A DNA stretch of 64,000 nucleotides from Cylindrotheca closterium (GCA_933822405.4 CAKOGP040001758.1:329007-393006); one strand, 5' to 3'; positions 32,154 through 43,245 are shown, numbered from the stretch's first letter. The notes: generated by a model from the letters alone, not told the origin. A program made the numbers and translations.

Positions 32154-32957
32154 TCAATCGGAACCAGAATAAGAGCCCGATCTAGATCTAGATCTAGATC
32201 TAGATCTGGACCTAGTCCTAGACCTAGAACCACTCCTCGAGCGTCTAGATTTGCGTGACCTACGTCGATCATCTCGATCCCGATCTCTCCCATCCCGTCG
32301 CTTTCTTTTTTCTTTCTTGCGGGCTCTTTTTTCTTCTCGCTCCTTATCTCGACGCTCATCGTCTACTCGACGTCGATCGTACTGAGCGTCGTCCTCTAGG
32401 GAACGAATCAAACACATTGGTAAGGGTTTGACATGCAAAAAGTTGCAGTAACCCCCGCGTGCACAAGATCCTTCATCAAAGTCTCGACATCGAGCTTCTC
32501 TAAAGTCGGTAACAGGAGAAAACTCTACTTCCATTTTCCGCCCATCATAGAATCGTCCATTCATAGCCTGCAAGGCATCCGCGGCATCCTCTTCTTCCAT
32601 GAATTTGCAGTAAACATGACCGATCATGTGATCTCCCAAGTTGTCGCAAACGTGCAAGGCTTCAATTGGTCCATACTTGGAGAGCTCCAGAAACATATCT
32701 TCATAAAAGCATAAAAATTCTTCCAGTGCCTTCTCCCTGTCGACGATTGCTTCTCCCGCTGTAGCCGCTTGTTTTAGCTCGGCCAGTCGAACGGGGTGGC
32801 GGTATACATGCTTGATGAGAATCGTTGGGGAAAACGCTGGTCTATGATGCAAGCGAGAGCATCGATCAGCATGGCGACAAGCTCCAATCTTGAAGTAAAA
32901 GGGGCAGTTCACCTTGTCTTCTTCCGTACCGTGAATACGAGCCAAGTGCTTTGCCAT
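32154..32957 (-). CDS. U2AF1: U2AF small subunit (U2AF1/U2AF35)
   Basis: A 267-aa splicing factor that recognises the 3' splice-site AG with the large U2AF subunit. Seen in order: first CCCH zinc finger ([20 protein letters not shown], about 18-37), a UHM-type RRM (about 45-150, with [16 protein letters not shown]), second CCCH finger (CRDFDEGSC...CNFLH) and an Arg/Ser-rich tail starting near 195. The C-terminal RS dipeptides are encoded by a GATCTA tandem repeat (about 32178-32207), so their number may vary between alleles. Length matches the family. No introns. Confidence 0.96.
   Translation of the reverse strand: MAKHLARIHGTEEDKVNCPFYFKIGACRHADRCSRLHHRPAFSPTILIKHVYRHPVRLAELKQAATAGEAIVDREKALEEFLCFYEDMFLELSKYGPIEALHVCDNLGDHMIGHVYCKFMEEEDAADALQAMNGRFYDGRKMEVEFSPVTDFREARCRDFDEGSCARGGYCNFLHVKPLPMCLIRSLEDDAQYDRRRVDDERRDKEREEKRARKKEKRKRRDGRDRDRDDRRRSRKSRRSRSGSRSRTRSRSRSRSRSRSGSYSGSD
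32178..32207. repeat. GATCTA microsatellite inside the U2AF1 RS domain
   Basis: Five perfect six-base units encode alternating Arg-Ser on the minus strand. The frame is kept whatever the unit number. Confidence 0.8.
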
Positions 32958-33410
32958 TTTGTCGAGTGTTGAAAGCGGGTATTTCTATTCTTGCGGTGAA
33001 GTTGTGCATGAATGAATGTACTCTATCAGTGATGTCGCAGAGGCAGTAGCCAACTGGCGCCTTCAATTCTTGATTCGGGTGACTGACTGACTGACTCACT
33101 TAGTTTTTTTGCTGTGGTGCGAATCGAGTCCGATGAGTCCATTAAACCTTTTTCAGATTTTATTTATTTTGTTCGCTGTTATACCGGTAGGGTGGATAAC
33201 GATGCAACGCACTGAATGATGACGACTCCACGACTCCCTACTGTCTTGAAGACCACCAAAATTCTGAATTTCAAAGGCAATATGCCACCGTGGACGACTC
33301 ATCAAATCCAAGATATTACTGAATCCAAATAATGTTGGACAGGTTGTTTCCAACCATAGGCACGCTGAACACAGGCATTTTGAGTGAGAACGGTGCTTGG
33401 ATAATTCCCA

Positions 33411-33442
<32 letters not shown>

Positions 33443-33484
33443 CTCTCTGTGAAGCAAGCTATACATCTGTCGTACCTAATATCG
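32958..33484. other. Divergent upstream region
   Basis: Gap of 527 bp with one TACCGGTA palindrome (33182-33189), about 225 bp before U2AF1. A CT microsatellite lies at about 33412-33449. No gene seen. Confidence 0.4.
33412..33449. repeat. CT dinucleotide microsatellite
   Basis: A nearly pure TCTCTC run with one TTCT break. It lies just before the ATG at 33485, in the likely leader. Confidence 0.85.
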
Positions 33485-34897
33485 ATGACATTCGAAATGC
33501 GAAAGAAGAAAATTGCACGACTGTCTGAGCTTTCCGACGATTCATCGGATACATCGGATGAGATTCTTATCACCAAGGACTTGGAAGAGATGCCCGCGAC
33601 CACAACTTATTCTTCTTTGACAGTGTGTGCTATCACGGACAAAAAGGAGACAATCGACACCAAGCTTGATGAGCCCAAAGGCGACAGCAGTGACAACCGT
33701 GCTGTAGTCCACAGCGTTAGTTCAGAAGCAAATATTATGGACAATTCAGAAGAGTATTACTCGCTTTCCATGTTGAAAGAACGAATCCATCATAACTACA
33801 GCAACCCAAGTCCTTCCATGCTACAAGCCAAGATACAGACCCCGTTGGTGTTTAGCGCTGCCATTCAAACCTTGCTCGTCGATGCTCAATCGCAAATCAA
33901 ATTTCGGCAAGGGACCAATCAAATTGACCCAAATATGGGAGATGTTGGTCAACGTCAATTGTGAGCTTACCAAAATATCTTTCCTCCTGGTACATTGGGC
34001 TTTACCTTTCCGAAAATAGACAAGACAAAAAAGGCAGACCCAATCTTCTTGCAATTGGAAGGCAGAACCGTACACAATGTACGTTGGGAGCTCAACATTC
34101 CAGGAATCCTCCTGAAATGCCCCATCTGCAACTCTGGCGAATTGATTCACCAAGAGTACGATTTCTGCGAGGATGCTACCACTACGGCACTGTGGAGCCC
34201 TTCGGGTGATATCGATTTTGCATGTTCCATGAACTACAAGTGCAATGGATGTCATGAGCAATGCAAAGCCAATGACGGACGCTTGTTGGCATCTCCGGGG
34301 GCTCATTTCTGTAACGCCTATCCCGTCGATCCTCTATGTGCCTTATCAGACGAGCCTATCCATTTAAATCAATCGCTATTGAGGCTTATGGATATTCTAC
34401 TGGCCAAAATGACAGAGAACAATGAGAGTAATGTTGTCCAAACCTTTGCCGAAGTTCTACAACAACTGCAACGAAAGAGGCATGCAGAACTGCGCAGCCA
34501 GTATCTGGATCAGGCATCATTTGTAGAGGAGAATCTTGCAGCTGAGGCTCCTGGACAGTCGCTTGGATTTCCAAACATGGACGAGTGGAGGGGACCCTTC
34601 AACGTTCCTACTGGAAACATGTTGGAAATCCTTGCTGACGCTGTGGCAGAAGCGAAATTGGCAAAGTCCATTTCAGCAGCCAGCGCAATGCAAAAAATGA
34701 TTGTCCGTAGTCCAAAAACCTACCCAGTCGCAACAACTCCGGCAAAGATTGCAATCGAGATCATTCAGGTCGCAAACGCTTGTGTAGACAATCATGACGA
34801 TGATGTTCCGAATCTTTCCTTGACTCAAGCTGGTCATTCATTGAATACTGAAATTGACTCGGCTATCGAGGCAAATGAAATGTTGGACAAGGGATGA
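33485..34897 (+). pseudogene. Zinc-ribbon protein broken by an in-frame TGA (DUF6729-like, tentative)
   Basis: One frame runs from ATG 33485 to 34897 with a single TGA at 33962-33964. Before it lie about 159 acidic, Ser-rich residues. After it comes a domain with FPPGTLGFTFPK, WELNIPGILLKCPICNSGEL and YKCNGCHEQCKANDGRL, i.e. CPxC and CxxC pairs of a zinc ribbon. I associate this pattern with a repetitive, transposon-linked family (DUF6729-like), from memory. The downstream part has no nearby ATG. Removing the stop as an intron does not work: the only GT-AG pair nearby is 59 nt and shifts the frame. So it is a nonsense-inactivated copy, a readthrough gene or a sequencing error. A Ser/Ala-rich tail ends the frame. 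Confidence 0.55.
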
Positions 34898-35392
34898 TGT
34901 GGTTCGGATCTTGCAGCCGTTTCGAAGTACTGTACTGCCGTTGTAAAAGAATCCAACCAAGCGTACAGCAGAATCTATTTCGATCGCAAACATTGCTCAG
35001 GCGGAAGGTATCGATGATTCGGCAATCCAACTAAATTAGCCATTTCCCTGTAATTTCAGCTGGGATACCTGGATAGGCTGAATTACTCCTCTCAGGCAAG
35101 GTTCGTACTGGTAGTCGTTTCAAAAACGTTCACAGAACCTCAAAAGCGACTTTTTTAGTCTCGAAGCGAAGCCACCGGCCTTCCAAAGTGTTCGTTTTGG
35201 TTGGCACGACAAAATGCAAATTTTGAGACCTGCACTTTCAAATTCCACATCATCACAAACCTTTGCCAGCGTACAGTAGATGTTCTGACACAACGGTTTG
35301 GCTACTCCCATTCAATTCTATATTTGTTTTCATTTTATTCGCTGCCCACATTTTACAAGGACAATCCAATCCCACCGAATCAATCAACAATC
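34898..35392. other. Intergenic region
   Basis: Gap of 495 bp upstream of the next gene. No gene, repeat or RNA recognised. Confidence 0.35.
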
Positions 35393-36109
35393 ATGAAGAG
35401 GCCCTACATCCATGAACCAAGCACGTATCGAAAAAGTGATGTCATTCTCAGATCCTCTGCCAAGAGACGAAAGCGTCGCAGCAGTAGCAGTAGGGCGAAG
35501 AAGACGGAATGTCCACTGACAGCATTGAACCTGCAGCGACGAAAACTACGCTATGCTTCGGAAGTCCAAGTCTGCACCACGATTCCGAATCGAAGGCAAA
35601 TTTCTTTGGAAGAACGAAATGCCACGTGGATTAGTGGCAAAGAATTCCGACACATGCAAAAGGAGACAGCCAACATCATTGAAAGACTCGAAAAATGTTT
35701 CAAGCATGCTTCGTTTTCTTCTCTCTCAGCGGTCTCTGACCTGAATCCTCCCCCCATTAGTACTACTTCTTCTTTGAGTATTATTCCGGAAGAATCGCCA
35801 GTAGAGCTGGCAACCATTCCTTCTTTTGAAAATGATTCAAAGGAGGGGAAGGAGATCAATGATTGCGTCCGTGGTTTGGAACAGCATACTAAATTGTACC
35901 TTGGAACCAAACTTGCCGTTCAGCGCCTCATGCACGAATGCGTCGAAAAGATTCGGCTCTTGGAAAAAAAGCATAAGCACGACTATGGAGATGTTTTGGC
36001 TCAGTTGTGCCAAGTCTGTTCGGCCACGGCGGTCGCCAATGCCTTGGTACTCGGTGCACGAGATGCAAAAGAAGCAGGACATCATCCTGCCGCTACTCCC
36101 ACAATATAA
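35393..36109 (+). CDS. Small family protein, copy E (divergent, degenerate RVxF)
   Basis: A 238-aa member of the family at 9519-16511. The ATG at 35393 (MKRPYIHEPS) is used; upstream in-frame codons look like leader. A basic KRRKRRSSSS segment (about 24-40) may be a nuclear signal. The docking-like motif has become RKLRY. Then follow TTIPNRRQISLEERNATWISG, FRHMQKET, a 45-residue Ser/Pro insertion, VRGLEQHT and DVLAQLCQVCSATA, ending GARDAKEAG as in copy D (GLRDAKDAQ). The order of conserved blocks is the evidence for membership. Function unknown. Confidence 0.82.
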   Translation: MKRPYIHEPSTYRKSDVILRSSAKRRKRRSSSSRAKKTECPLTALNLQRRKLRYASEVQVCTTIPNRRQISLEERNATWISGKEFRHMQKETANIIERLEKCFKHASFSSLSAVSDLNPPPISTTSSLSIIPEESPVELATIPSFENDSKEGKEINDCVRGLEQHTKLYLGTKLAVQRLMHECVEKIRLLEKKHKHDYGDVLAQLCQVCSATAVANALVLGARDAKEAGHHPAATPTI

Positions 36110-36282
36110 TACTTGATGCCACCAACATTGCTGAAGAATCTCTGTAAGGAAAAAAAAAGCGCAGGCGCATTCTCCTATCCCCTTCTCCTATAGCTACACC
36201 ACTATCTTTTTGTAGTATTTGTCATTCTAATAACCGTCCCAGTCAACCAATAGGTATATATATATATATATATGCCTGTAAT
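36110..36282. repeat. AT-rich spacer with TA microsatellite
   Basis: A run of TA dinucleotides lies at about 36254-36273. The sequence just after it resembles the 3' flank of the pyruvate kinase gene. Confidence 0.6.
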
Positions 36283-36836
36283 ATAGTTTAGCAAGTGATT
36301 TCTTCAACACGGCAAGCTAGGACCAGCTGCACGCACCACACGGATCAAGTTGGCACACCACCTGGAGTTCCAAACGGGAAGCCAAGCAGTGACAACAAGT
36401 ATGATCATCTCTAAATCGGATGAAAACCAATTCCTTCTTCAAGGTTGCGCGGCAAGCATTGCGAAGAAGAAATCATAAAGTGGCTCTTTCGACAATGACT
36501 TCACCATAGTCGAGCACCTAATCATCATCAACAACGTATCCATAAAAGACGAAGCGTTTGGCAGATCGGGGGTAAAACCACCCTAACTCATGTCCAAGTT
36601 GGTTGACGGGCAGCCCATGTGGTCTCTTTTGGGAGGCACGACGAACAGTGAATCCCTGTGAGAGGAAACATGACAATTCCCTCGGTTGGCGTCAATATAT
36701 ATTATGGTTTGGGAAATTTGACACCCGGCCACAATCATCATGACATCCGAAGGAGTTTTTTGGTGTACTTGTTGAATGGTATCCAAGTATCGATTGATAA
36801 GGTGTTGTTGCATGACCACAGATGATTCTTCTAGGA
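36283..36836 (-). pseudogene. Decayed duplicate of the pyruvate kinase 3' end
   Basis: This stretch aligns by eye with 39845-40437, the last part of the pyruvate kinase gene 3.6 kb away and in the same orientation. Shared words include CACACGGATCAAGTTGGCA, GGTCTCTTTTGGGAGGCACG and GGTTTGGGAAATTTGACRC. The copy has many small insertions and deletions and stop codons, and no long frame. The homology continues into the 3' flank (TAGTTTAGCAAG against TAGTTTATTTAGCAAA), so it arose by DNA duplication. There is no sign of homology to the rest of the gene, so the duplication was partial or the other part is lost. Confidence 0.85.
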
Positions 36837-37911
36837 AATGCAACCATGAAGCAAAATATGCTGATGAACTTCATACCCGCAGTAATATAGCCACATGGCA
36901 TTCCCAGCAAACTGGACTGCAACCACGGTCGTCTCCGCACAGCGAGCGGCTGTCAAACCGACTTCCGAGGGCATTGACTGAACTTGTCACACATTTTTCC
37001 AAACTAAAAAAGAAGGATAGTAGGTGGACAAGCGGGCGGCACTCATCAAAAAGAGTCTCCACTCATCACGAGCATCATCATAGGACCAGCGTTTGCGAGT
37101 GCAGTTGTAATGTTCAATGTGCTCCGTCCTTCCAAAGATCTAATGCATCCCGTCGCTGTTGCAAGGTTCTCAAGATCGACTCTGTCGGTTGACCTCGTCG
37201 ACCGCTAGTGGTGGCTTCGCCAGGTTGTGGCCTCCGTGAGCGGCATTCCCTAACGATAGATTGACTTGCTGTTAATAAAATAAAATATTGGCTTGCTATG
37301 CGGGTGGGACTGGCCTCGTTGTGTTTTGTGTTCGACCTTGATGGCGGATGCCGCACTCATCGCTGCCACCGAGATGCATGGGAATCATATTCTTCATATA
37401 CTTCCGAATTCTCTTGGGCCATATTATCATTACTGTATTGCCTCGTCCTCCTCGTTGTTGTTCCTATTGCTGTGCGGTATCTGTTATATATTCTGCCCTC
37501 ATCTGTGGATATTTAGAAAGTACCCCGGATATTCAAAGTTCTTCCGATCGGACGCATCATCGCATCTTGCGCTTGAAATGTGATGACGACAGAACATCTG
37601 CCATATAAAATACCGGTAGATATCTGTCATTCATCAGCCATCAGTCATCAGCCAGTCGGCAGAATACGGTACGGTAGAAAAGGACTCACTCGTCGTACAG
37701 TAGTTTCTCCTTCACAGTTGGAACGCAACCCGTTGCTCTCTTGTCTTTTCAAGAAGAAGAAACCACCACCACGCCTCGTGCTCTCGCGTGTATCATCATA
37801 CTGTAGGTTGCTGGAACATTTAAGATACATTTTCTACAATCCTGAAAAAGTTGCAAGAGAAGAAATACAAAGCCTGGATTGATATTCTATTGACGGTTCT
37901 TCAATTGCAAT
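36837..37911. other. Intergenic region
   Basis: No supported gene in 1075 bp. One TACCGGTA palindrome lies at 37611-37618, about 300 bp before the NMNAT start. Short open frames here have no family features. Confidence 0.4.
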
Positions 37912-39651
37912 ATGGACGCTAATACAGCTACAGCGGCCACTTCGTCATCTGCTGCTGCCAAGCCGCTTACCATTGGAGTTTTTGGAGGGAGCTTCAATCC
38001 GGTGCATTTAGGCCATGCGCTCCTCGCCATTACGACACAACAAACCAAGCCAGTGGATCAAGTCGTACTCGTTCCTGTTTACAAACATGCGGTCAAACGG
38101 AATTTACTACCCTTTGAGGATCGAGTCCGGATGTGTCAGCTCGCCATTGCGTCCTTTGGAGATGCCTTGTCCGTCTCGACCATTGAACAGGAAGTCGGCG
38201 CGTCCAATGGCGCCATGCTTCAGGCACTCAAAAAGAAGTATCCGGAAGGAACACGCTTTGTCTGGATTTGTGGAGATGATTTCATTCGATGGATGCACAA
38301 ACCCAAAGGCATTGAGACCTTGCAAGAAGTCTCAGGTTTGATTCTACAACGACGCCTTCACAAACAAACAGAGGACATGATCCCAGGCTCTGAAAATGCT
38401 ACTAGTGGCGCCCAAAATCGATTCATTCAAGAGCCACTCGACGAAGAAAAGTTGCACCGGGTGGCGAAGCAACTCAATTTGGAAGTGGATTTTATTTATG
38501 GCGAATTGCCACATTTCTCGTCGACGTTGGTCCGACGAGCACCCGGCCACTGGCGATCCTTCTTGACGCAGACCGTCGTTCAGTATTTGGACGAGCGACC
38601 GCATTTACTCCAACAGCTCATCGACGATCTAGAACAAGAAGAACAAGAACAGACGCAATTGGCCAAACGACAAAAGGTGTCCCACCGCCACCATCACAAA
38701 CGTACGCCGTCCACCTTGGCCAACCTCGGAAAAGCGGGGAGCTTTGTGTTGCAAGGTTTGGATGTGGTCGATGCCTTGCAACTCGAGCGGGGACGGACGG
38801 GCTTGCATTTGTCCACGGGGGCCTTTCAATCGGAACTCGAACAAGCCCAGGCGGCGACGGATTCGAGACTCATTCTGCGCAACAACGACCCAACCGAGGG
38901 ATTGGAAGAATTTGACGAAGTCTCCTCTTTGGCGGCAGAACTCCAACGGATCCCCGTGTGGTTGGGACATGATCGTCGAGTTTTAGAAAAGAGAAGTAAG
39001 GCATTGCTAGGACGTGGTGGTATTGATGGCTGGGTGGCGCGGTTGTCCCTTGTGGAAAAGTTCAACTCCCGTATTGATGTGCTGATTGCTGCTACGACTC
39101 GGGCTCTCGTTGAGATTTTAGAAAATCACCAGAAAGGCAATGGTGGTGGTGGTGGTGGTGCTGTTGTCCCCTCGAACCAATCATCTAGTAGTACCAATCA
39201 GGACATTCCAGAACTTTTAGGGAAATGGTGTGATGGGAAGGAAGCCTTGGGCCGCCTCCGTGCCTTTGTCTGTGCGGCCGGTCCTACCGCCCCACAAATG
39301 GTGCAGAGCTCGTTAAAGATGAGACAACGACTGAATCAACGAATCGACACCAAGGATCGTTCCATTGCCCAAGTCCTCGACTTTGAAGCGGGCTTTTCGT
39401 CGAAGGTCTCTGCCCCGGAGGCCTTGATCAGCTTGCTTCACAACGTGACACTTTGGGAATACAAGTTGATGCGATGTTTTGCGTCCAGTACTCCCCTTCC
39501 CGTCATTCATACATTTTTGAACTCTCTTCCGTCCCAGGATGACGTTGGAAGCTTTGATGTGGAGAAATTTTTTGATGCTTCCACGTCGGCGATTGATTTT
39601 CTACTCAGTTTTGCCAAAGCGTTGGCAGCTTCCGCATGTGCAACTGCATAG
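37912..39651 (+). CDS. NMNAT: Nicotinamide/nicotinate mononucleotide adenylyltransferase fused to a NIT-like sensor domain
   Basis: Joins NMN or NaMN to AMP from ATP, the last or next-to-last step of NAD synthesis. The 579-aa protein starts with an Ala/Thr-rich leader. The nucleotidyltransferase domain follows (about 18-240), with GGSFNPVHLGH (25-35, the HxGH ATP site), WICGDDF and FSSTLVRR (about 202-209, the SxTxxR motif). Normal eukaryotic NMNATs end near here. A linker with a His run leads to about 300 further helical residues. Their start, VDALQLERGRTGLHLSTG with AATDSRL after it, matches the first helix of NIT (nitrate/nitrite sensing) domains. KFNSRIDVLIAATTRAL and LRAFVCAAGP fit later NIT helices. 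A Gly run (GGGGGG) breaks the domain near residue 407. No targeting peptide is clear. Confidence 0.85.
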   Translation: MDANTATAATSSSAAAKPLTIGVFGGSFNPVHLGHALLAITTQQTKPVDQVVLVPVYKHAVKRNLLPFEDRVRMCQLAIASFGDALSVSTIEQEVGASNGAMLQALKKKYPEGTRFVWICGDDFIRWMHKPKGIETLQEVSGLILQRRLHKQTEDMIPGSENATSGAQNRFIQEPLDEEKLHRVAKQLNLEVDFIYGELPHFSSTLVRRAPGHWRSFLTQTVVQYLDERPHLLQQLIDDLEQEEQEQTQLAKRQKVSHRHHHKRTPSTLANLGKAGSFVLQGLDVVDALQLERGRTGLHLSTGAFQSELEQAQAATDSRLILRNNDPTEGLEEFDEVSSLAAELQRIPVWLGHDRRVLEKRSKALLGRGGIDGWVARLSLVEKFNSRIDVLIAATTRALVEILENHQKGNGGGGGGAVVPSNQSSSSTNQDIPELLGKWCDGKEALGRLRAFVCAAGPTAPQMVQSSLKMRQRLNQRIDTKDRSIAQVLDFEAGFSSKVSAPEALISLLHNVTLWEYKLMRCFASSTPLPVIHTFLNSLPSQDDVGSFDVEKFFDASTSAIDFLLSFAKALAASACATA

Positions 39652-39862
39652 ATTACTTGAAGATACTGTAGATAAAAGTATTATATTACATTGCACTGTG
39701 TATACGGTATTCTCTAGGCTTTTAATTATAGACCAGCCACTGAGGATTGCGACTTGAGGCTACTCGTAGAAAGAGTGGAGAATGCCTGTACCTGTGCACA
39801 TGCGAATACATACTACAAGATAACCCATAGATGTATATATTATAGTTTATTTAGCAAATGGT

Positions 39863-41871
39863 TTATTCCACGCGGCAAGTTCCATCCCAACAACTTGGAC
39901 CAGCAGCCGGAACCACACGGATCAAGTTGGCAGCTCCTGGAGTTCCAAACGGAAGTCCAGCTGTAACGACAAGTAGATCATCTGGATCGGACACCAATCC
40001 CTTCTTCAAGGCGGCTCGGCAAGCATTTCGAAGGACCAAGTCCAAATCATCGGTGGCTCTTTCGACAATGGCTTCGTCATAGTCGAGAACCTCTTCATCA
40101 TCCACAACGTACCCGTAAGATGCAGCATTTGGAAGATCGGGGTAAACACCCCAACTCATGACAAGCTGGCGGGCAGTTTCCTTAAAGGGACAAAGGGCCA
40201 TGATCGGCACGGGTGGTCTCTTTTGGGAGGCACGACGAACGGTGGATCCGGTGAGAGAAAACGTGACAATCCCCTTGGCGTCAATGGTTTGGGAAATTTG
40301 ACGCGCGGCCACAATCATGGCATCCGTGGGAGTCTTTTTGTTGACTTGGATAATGGAATCCAAGTACCGGCGGTAGTGAGGATCCCCCTCGACTCGATTG
40401 ATAATGCGTTGTTGCATGGCCACAGATTCTTCGGGATAATCTCCGGCGGCCGATTCGGCACTGAGCATAATGGCATCGGCACCATCGTAAATTGCGGTGG
40501 CAACGTCACTGGCTTCGGCACGGGTGGGTGTAGGAGATTCAATCATGGATTCGAGCATCTGTGTTGCCACAACGACTGGTTTGCCTGGAATGATGATAAC
40601 AATGAAAAGATGTCAAAGTGAGCAATGCAATTTGAGAAATTTTTTGGAGCCGCTCCCATCATCGTTTGTATCGTACCTTGTTTTCGGCATTCATCAATAA
40701 TCGTCTTTTGCAAGATAGGGACATCCTCGGGGGCACACTCGACACCTAAATCACCACGGGCCACCATGATCCCATCGCACAAATCGACCAATCGCTCCAA
40801 GTGATCATCATCAAAGCAAGATGGCTTTTCAATCTTTGCCATGACGCATGGCTTGAAGCCTCCCGGCTCTGTCTTGGAATCAATAATTTCTCGAATTTCT
40901 TCAATATCTTCCGGGCGTTGGACAAAGGATAGAGCCACCCAGTCGACTCCAATTTTGAGCATGTAATCCAAATCACTGCGATCCTTGGGAGTGAGGGGAG
41001 AAATCTTGAGGATGGAATCGGGTGTGTTGACTCCCTTGCGGTTGCTAATCTTTCCAGAAACTTCCACTCGACACTTCAAGTAGTCGTCACCAGTTTCCGT
41101 GACTGTGAGGCGAACCTTGCCGTCGTCGACCATGAGGGTGTGTCCGACTTCACTGGCCTTGATAATTTCCGGGTGAGGCAATTGGACGCGGGTAGTGTCA
41201 CCCTTTGCTTCGTCCAAGTCAAAGGTAAATTCTTGTCCCTTTTCCAAATATTCGCCGTCGGGGCTGGAGAATTCGCCAACCTAAAATTTCCACGACGAGA
41301 AAGCGAAGAAAGTTTGGATGAGTGACGCAATGGCAGTAACTGACAAGAATTGACAAGGGAGAATATTCAAGTCGTAGTTGAATGACCACAAAAGGATCTT
41401 TACAGAATTCATTGACAAAGAACTTACTCTCAATTTTGGCCCTTGCAAGTCTCCCAAAATACCAATGGGATGGGAGTACTTTTCTTCAATCTCTCGAATG
41501 GTCATCAACAGTTCCTTCTTTTGTTCTTGAGATCCATGCGAAAAATTCAAACGAAAGACATCAGCTCCTGCTAGAAATAGTGTCTCAATCATTTCCTTGG
41601 TCGACGAGGCAGGTCCCAATGTGACAAGTTGCTTGGTGCTCTTTCTCCATCGCTGGGCGACCTTTGGAACGGATGCGACTGCAGGCACGTTCATGGCACT
41701 GACACTCACAGCCTGTAGCGGGCTGATGGTATTTGAGTAGTCCTGTGAAACTCTTGTGGTGGTTGTTCTTGTTGTTCTTGTGATGGTGGTGGTGGCAGGA
41801 GCAAAGGAATACGTGGATGGCACCACGCAGAGAATGGCTGCTGCAACGACGGCACTGGCTGGAAACTTCAT
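39863..41871 (-). CDS. PK: Plastid pyruvate kinase
   Basis: Converts phosphoenolpyruvate and ADP to pyruvate and ATP. Exons 41871-41428, 41280-40677 and 40584-39863 join in frame to about 589 aa. Seen: [27 protein letters not shown] across the first junction, MAKIEKPS (active-site Lys), [20 protein letters not shown] and [18 protein letters not shown]. The N-terminus [15 protein letters not shown]...TYSFAP is a signal peptide with the Ser-Phe-Ala-Pro variant of the diatom plastid motif. The B domain and C-terminal domain are complete. AES replaces the usual ET in the last motif, a mild variation. A GT/CA repeat lies just upstream of the ATG in the leader. A decayed partial copy is at 36283-36836. 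Confidence 0.95.
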
Positions 41872-42575
41872 GATTGTATTATTGTACTGGTTGGTGTGTG
41901 TGCGTGTGTGTGTGTGTATGTTGGATATAGTCCTAAGTGTGCTTGGTTGCTTCAAGATACTGTACAGTATGACTTCGTTTTGTTCTGACAGGTGAAAGAC
42001 GTAAGTAATGAAGTAGGAGAAGTATCTTTGTGTCAAATCCGTGGCAAAATTGACGACGTGTTGTGTGTGTGGTTCAAAGATATTTTTCTTTGTTTTTCTT
42101 CCTCCATTTTGGGACGTCGCCCATCAAACATTCAACCGGCACATCACCCCTCCACCAATCATCAACATTCTCCTTTTTATTACGTAGAATTCCACGTGAC
42201 ATGTGGAGAAGAGAGTGCGTAAGAGTGACACAAGTCGGACAAATTTAGCCCAATCATACACCTCCACATCCTGTGCAATCAATCCAACTGCCAATGCCGA
42301 TATCTACCGAAGATACTTCGGTTGCAGTCTAAAATATGATGTATTATATCGTATGTATCTTTTTAAAATGTGATAGAGCAACTGTAGTTGCTCTCTAATC
42401 TAATGTGTGTATGTATGTATGTATATCTGTTCTCTTTGCTTTCAAAATTATCCAATTTCAAGTTCCCTGTTGAAATTGATTGGTATATAGCCCAGTCTTG
42501 GAGCATAGTAATGCCTGATTGTTGCGGGTGGGCCATCCTCCTCCTCCTCCTCACCATCATCTTCAATCGATCTAG
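41872..42575. other. Intergenic region upstream of pyruvate kinase
   Basis: Gap of 704 bp. It contains the GT microsatellite at 41893-41918, a TACTGTACAGTA palindrome near 41958-41969, and AT-rich sequence. No gene supported. Confidence 0.4.
41893..41918. repeat. GT dinucleotide microsatellite in pyruvate kinase leader
   Basis: An interrupted GTGTGTGC-GTGTGT run begins about 22 bp upstream of the pyruvate kinase start on the minus strand. Confidence 0.8.
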
Positions 42576-43212
42576 CTAGTATTCCTTGTATCCATTCGGC
42601 TTACTCTTGAGGTACTCTGTCAGCCGATGAATCCTTTCATGTTTGCGTCCCGATAGAGAGATTCCCACCTTTTTGCACCAATCTCCCGATTCTTGATAGC
42701 TCAGGCCTTGGACGGTCTCAGTGGAAAGAAACCTTCGAAAACCCGTCACCATCTTGTGTTGATTTTGGTTGTTGTTGGTAGTTGTCATGTATGCTGATGG
42801 ATTAGTAGTAGCAGTAGTAGTAGCAGCAGCATTAGTACCAGTAGCAGCGCATGGGAGAGGATTGGTCGTCCTAACCTTTCGATCCATGGCTCGCTTGATG
42901 GGAATCAATTTGTTATTCTGATGGTGGTCTCCTCCTCCTCCCCGCAATGGCGATGGATGTCCTGGTGGCTGTTGCTGCGAAGTGGTCGGAGGTGAAATGA
43001 CAGCCGTGGTTGGCTGCATTGTTGTTGTTGTTGTCGTTGTCGTTGTTGTCGTTGTTGGTGAAATGGAAGAAAAGGTCGTCTTGGCGGCTGCCACTAGATT
43101 GTGCGCCGCCGCTTGTCGGCTTTGATCTTCCCGAGGACCCACTGCAGCAGCAGGAGCAGCAGACCAAGGATGATGTTGATAGGGCCGTGTGAATACCAAT
43201 TGGCTGCTGCCA

Positions 43213-43245
<33 letters not shown>

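Noticed and set aside
33961..34019. 59-nt GT-AG segment that could remove the TGA at 33962 as an intron
   Set aside because: Its removal shifts the frame and deletes the FTFPK segment, losing the zinc ribbon; so the TGA is treated as a real stop.
36837..37200. Extension of the pyruvate kinase pseudogene
   Set aside because: After about 36836 I could not match the sequence to the live gene by eye.
37293..37608. Overlapping open frames of 72 to 96 codons
   Set aside because: Several frames are open together with low-complexity peptides, which indicates chance rather than a gene.
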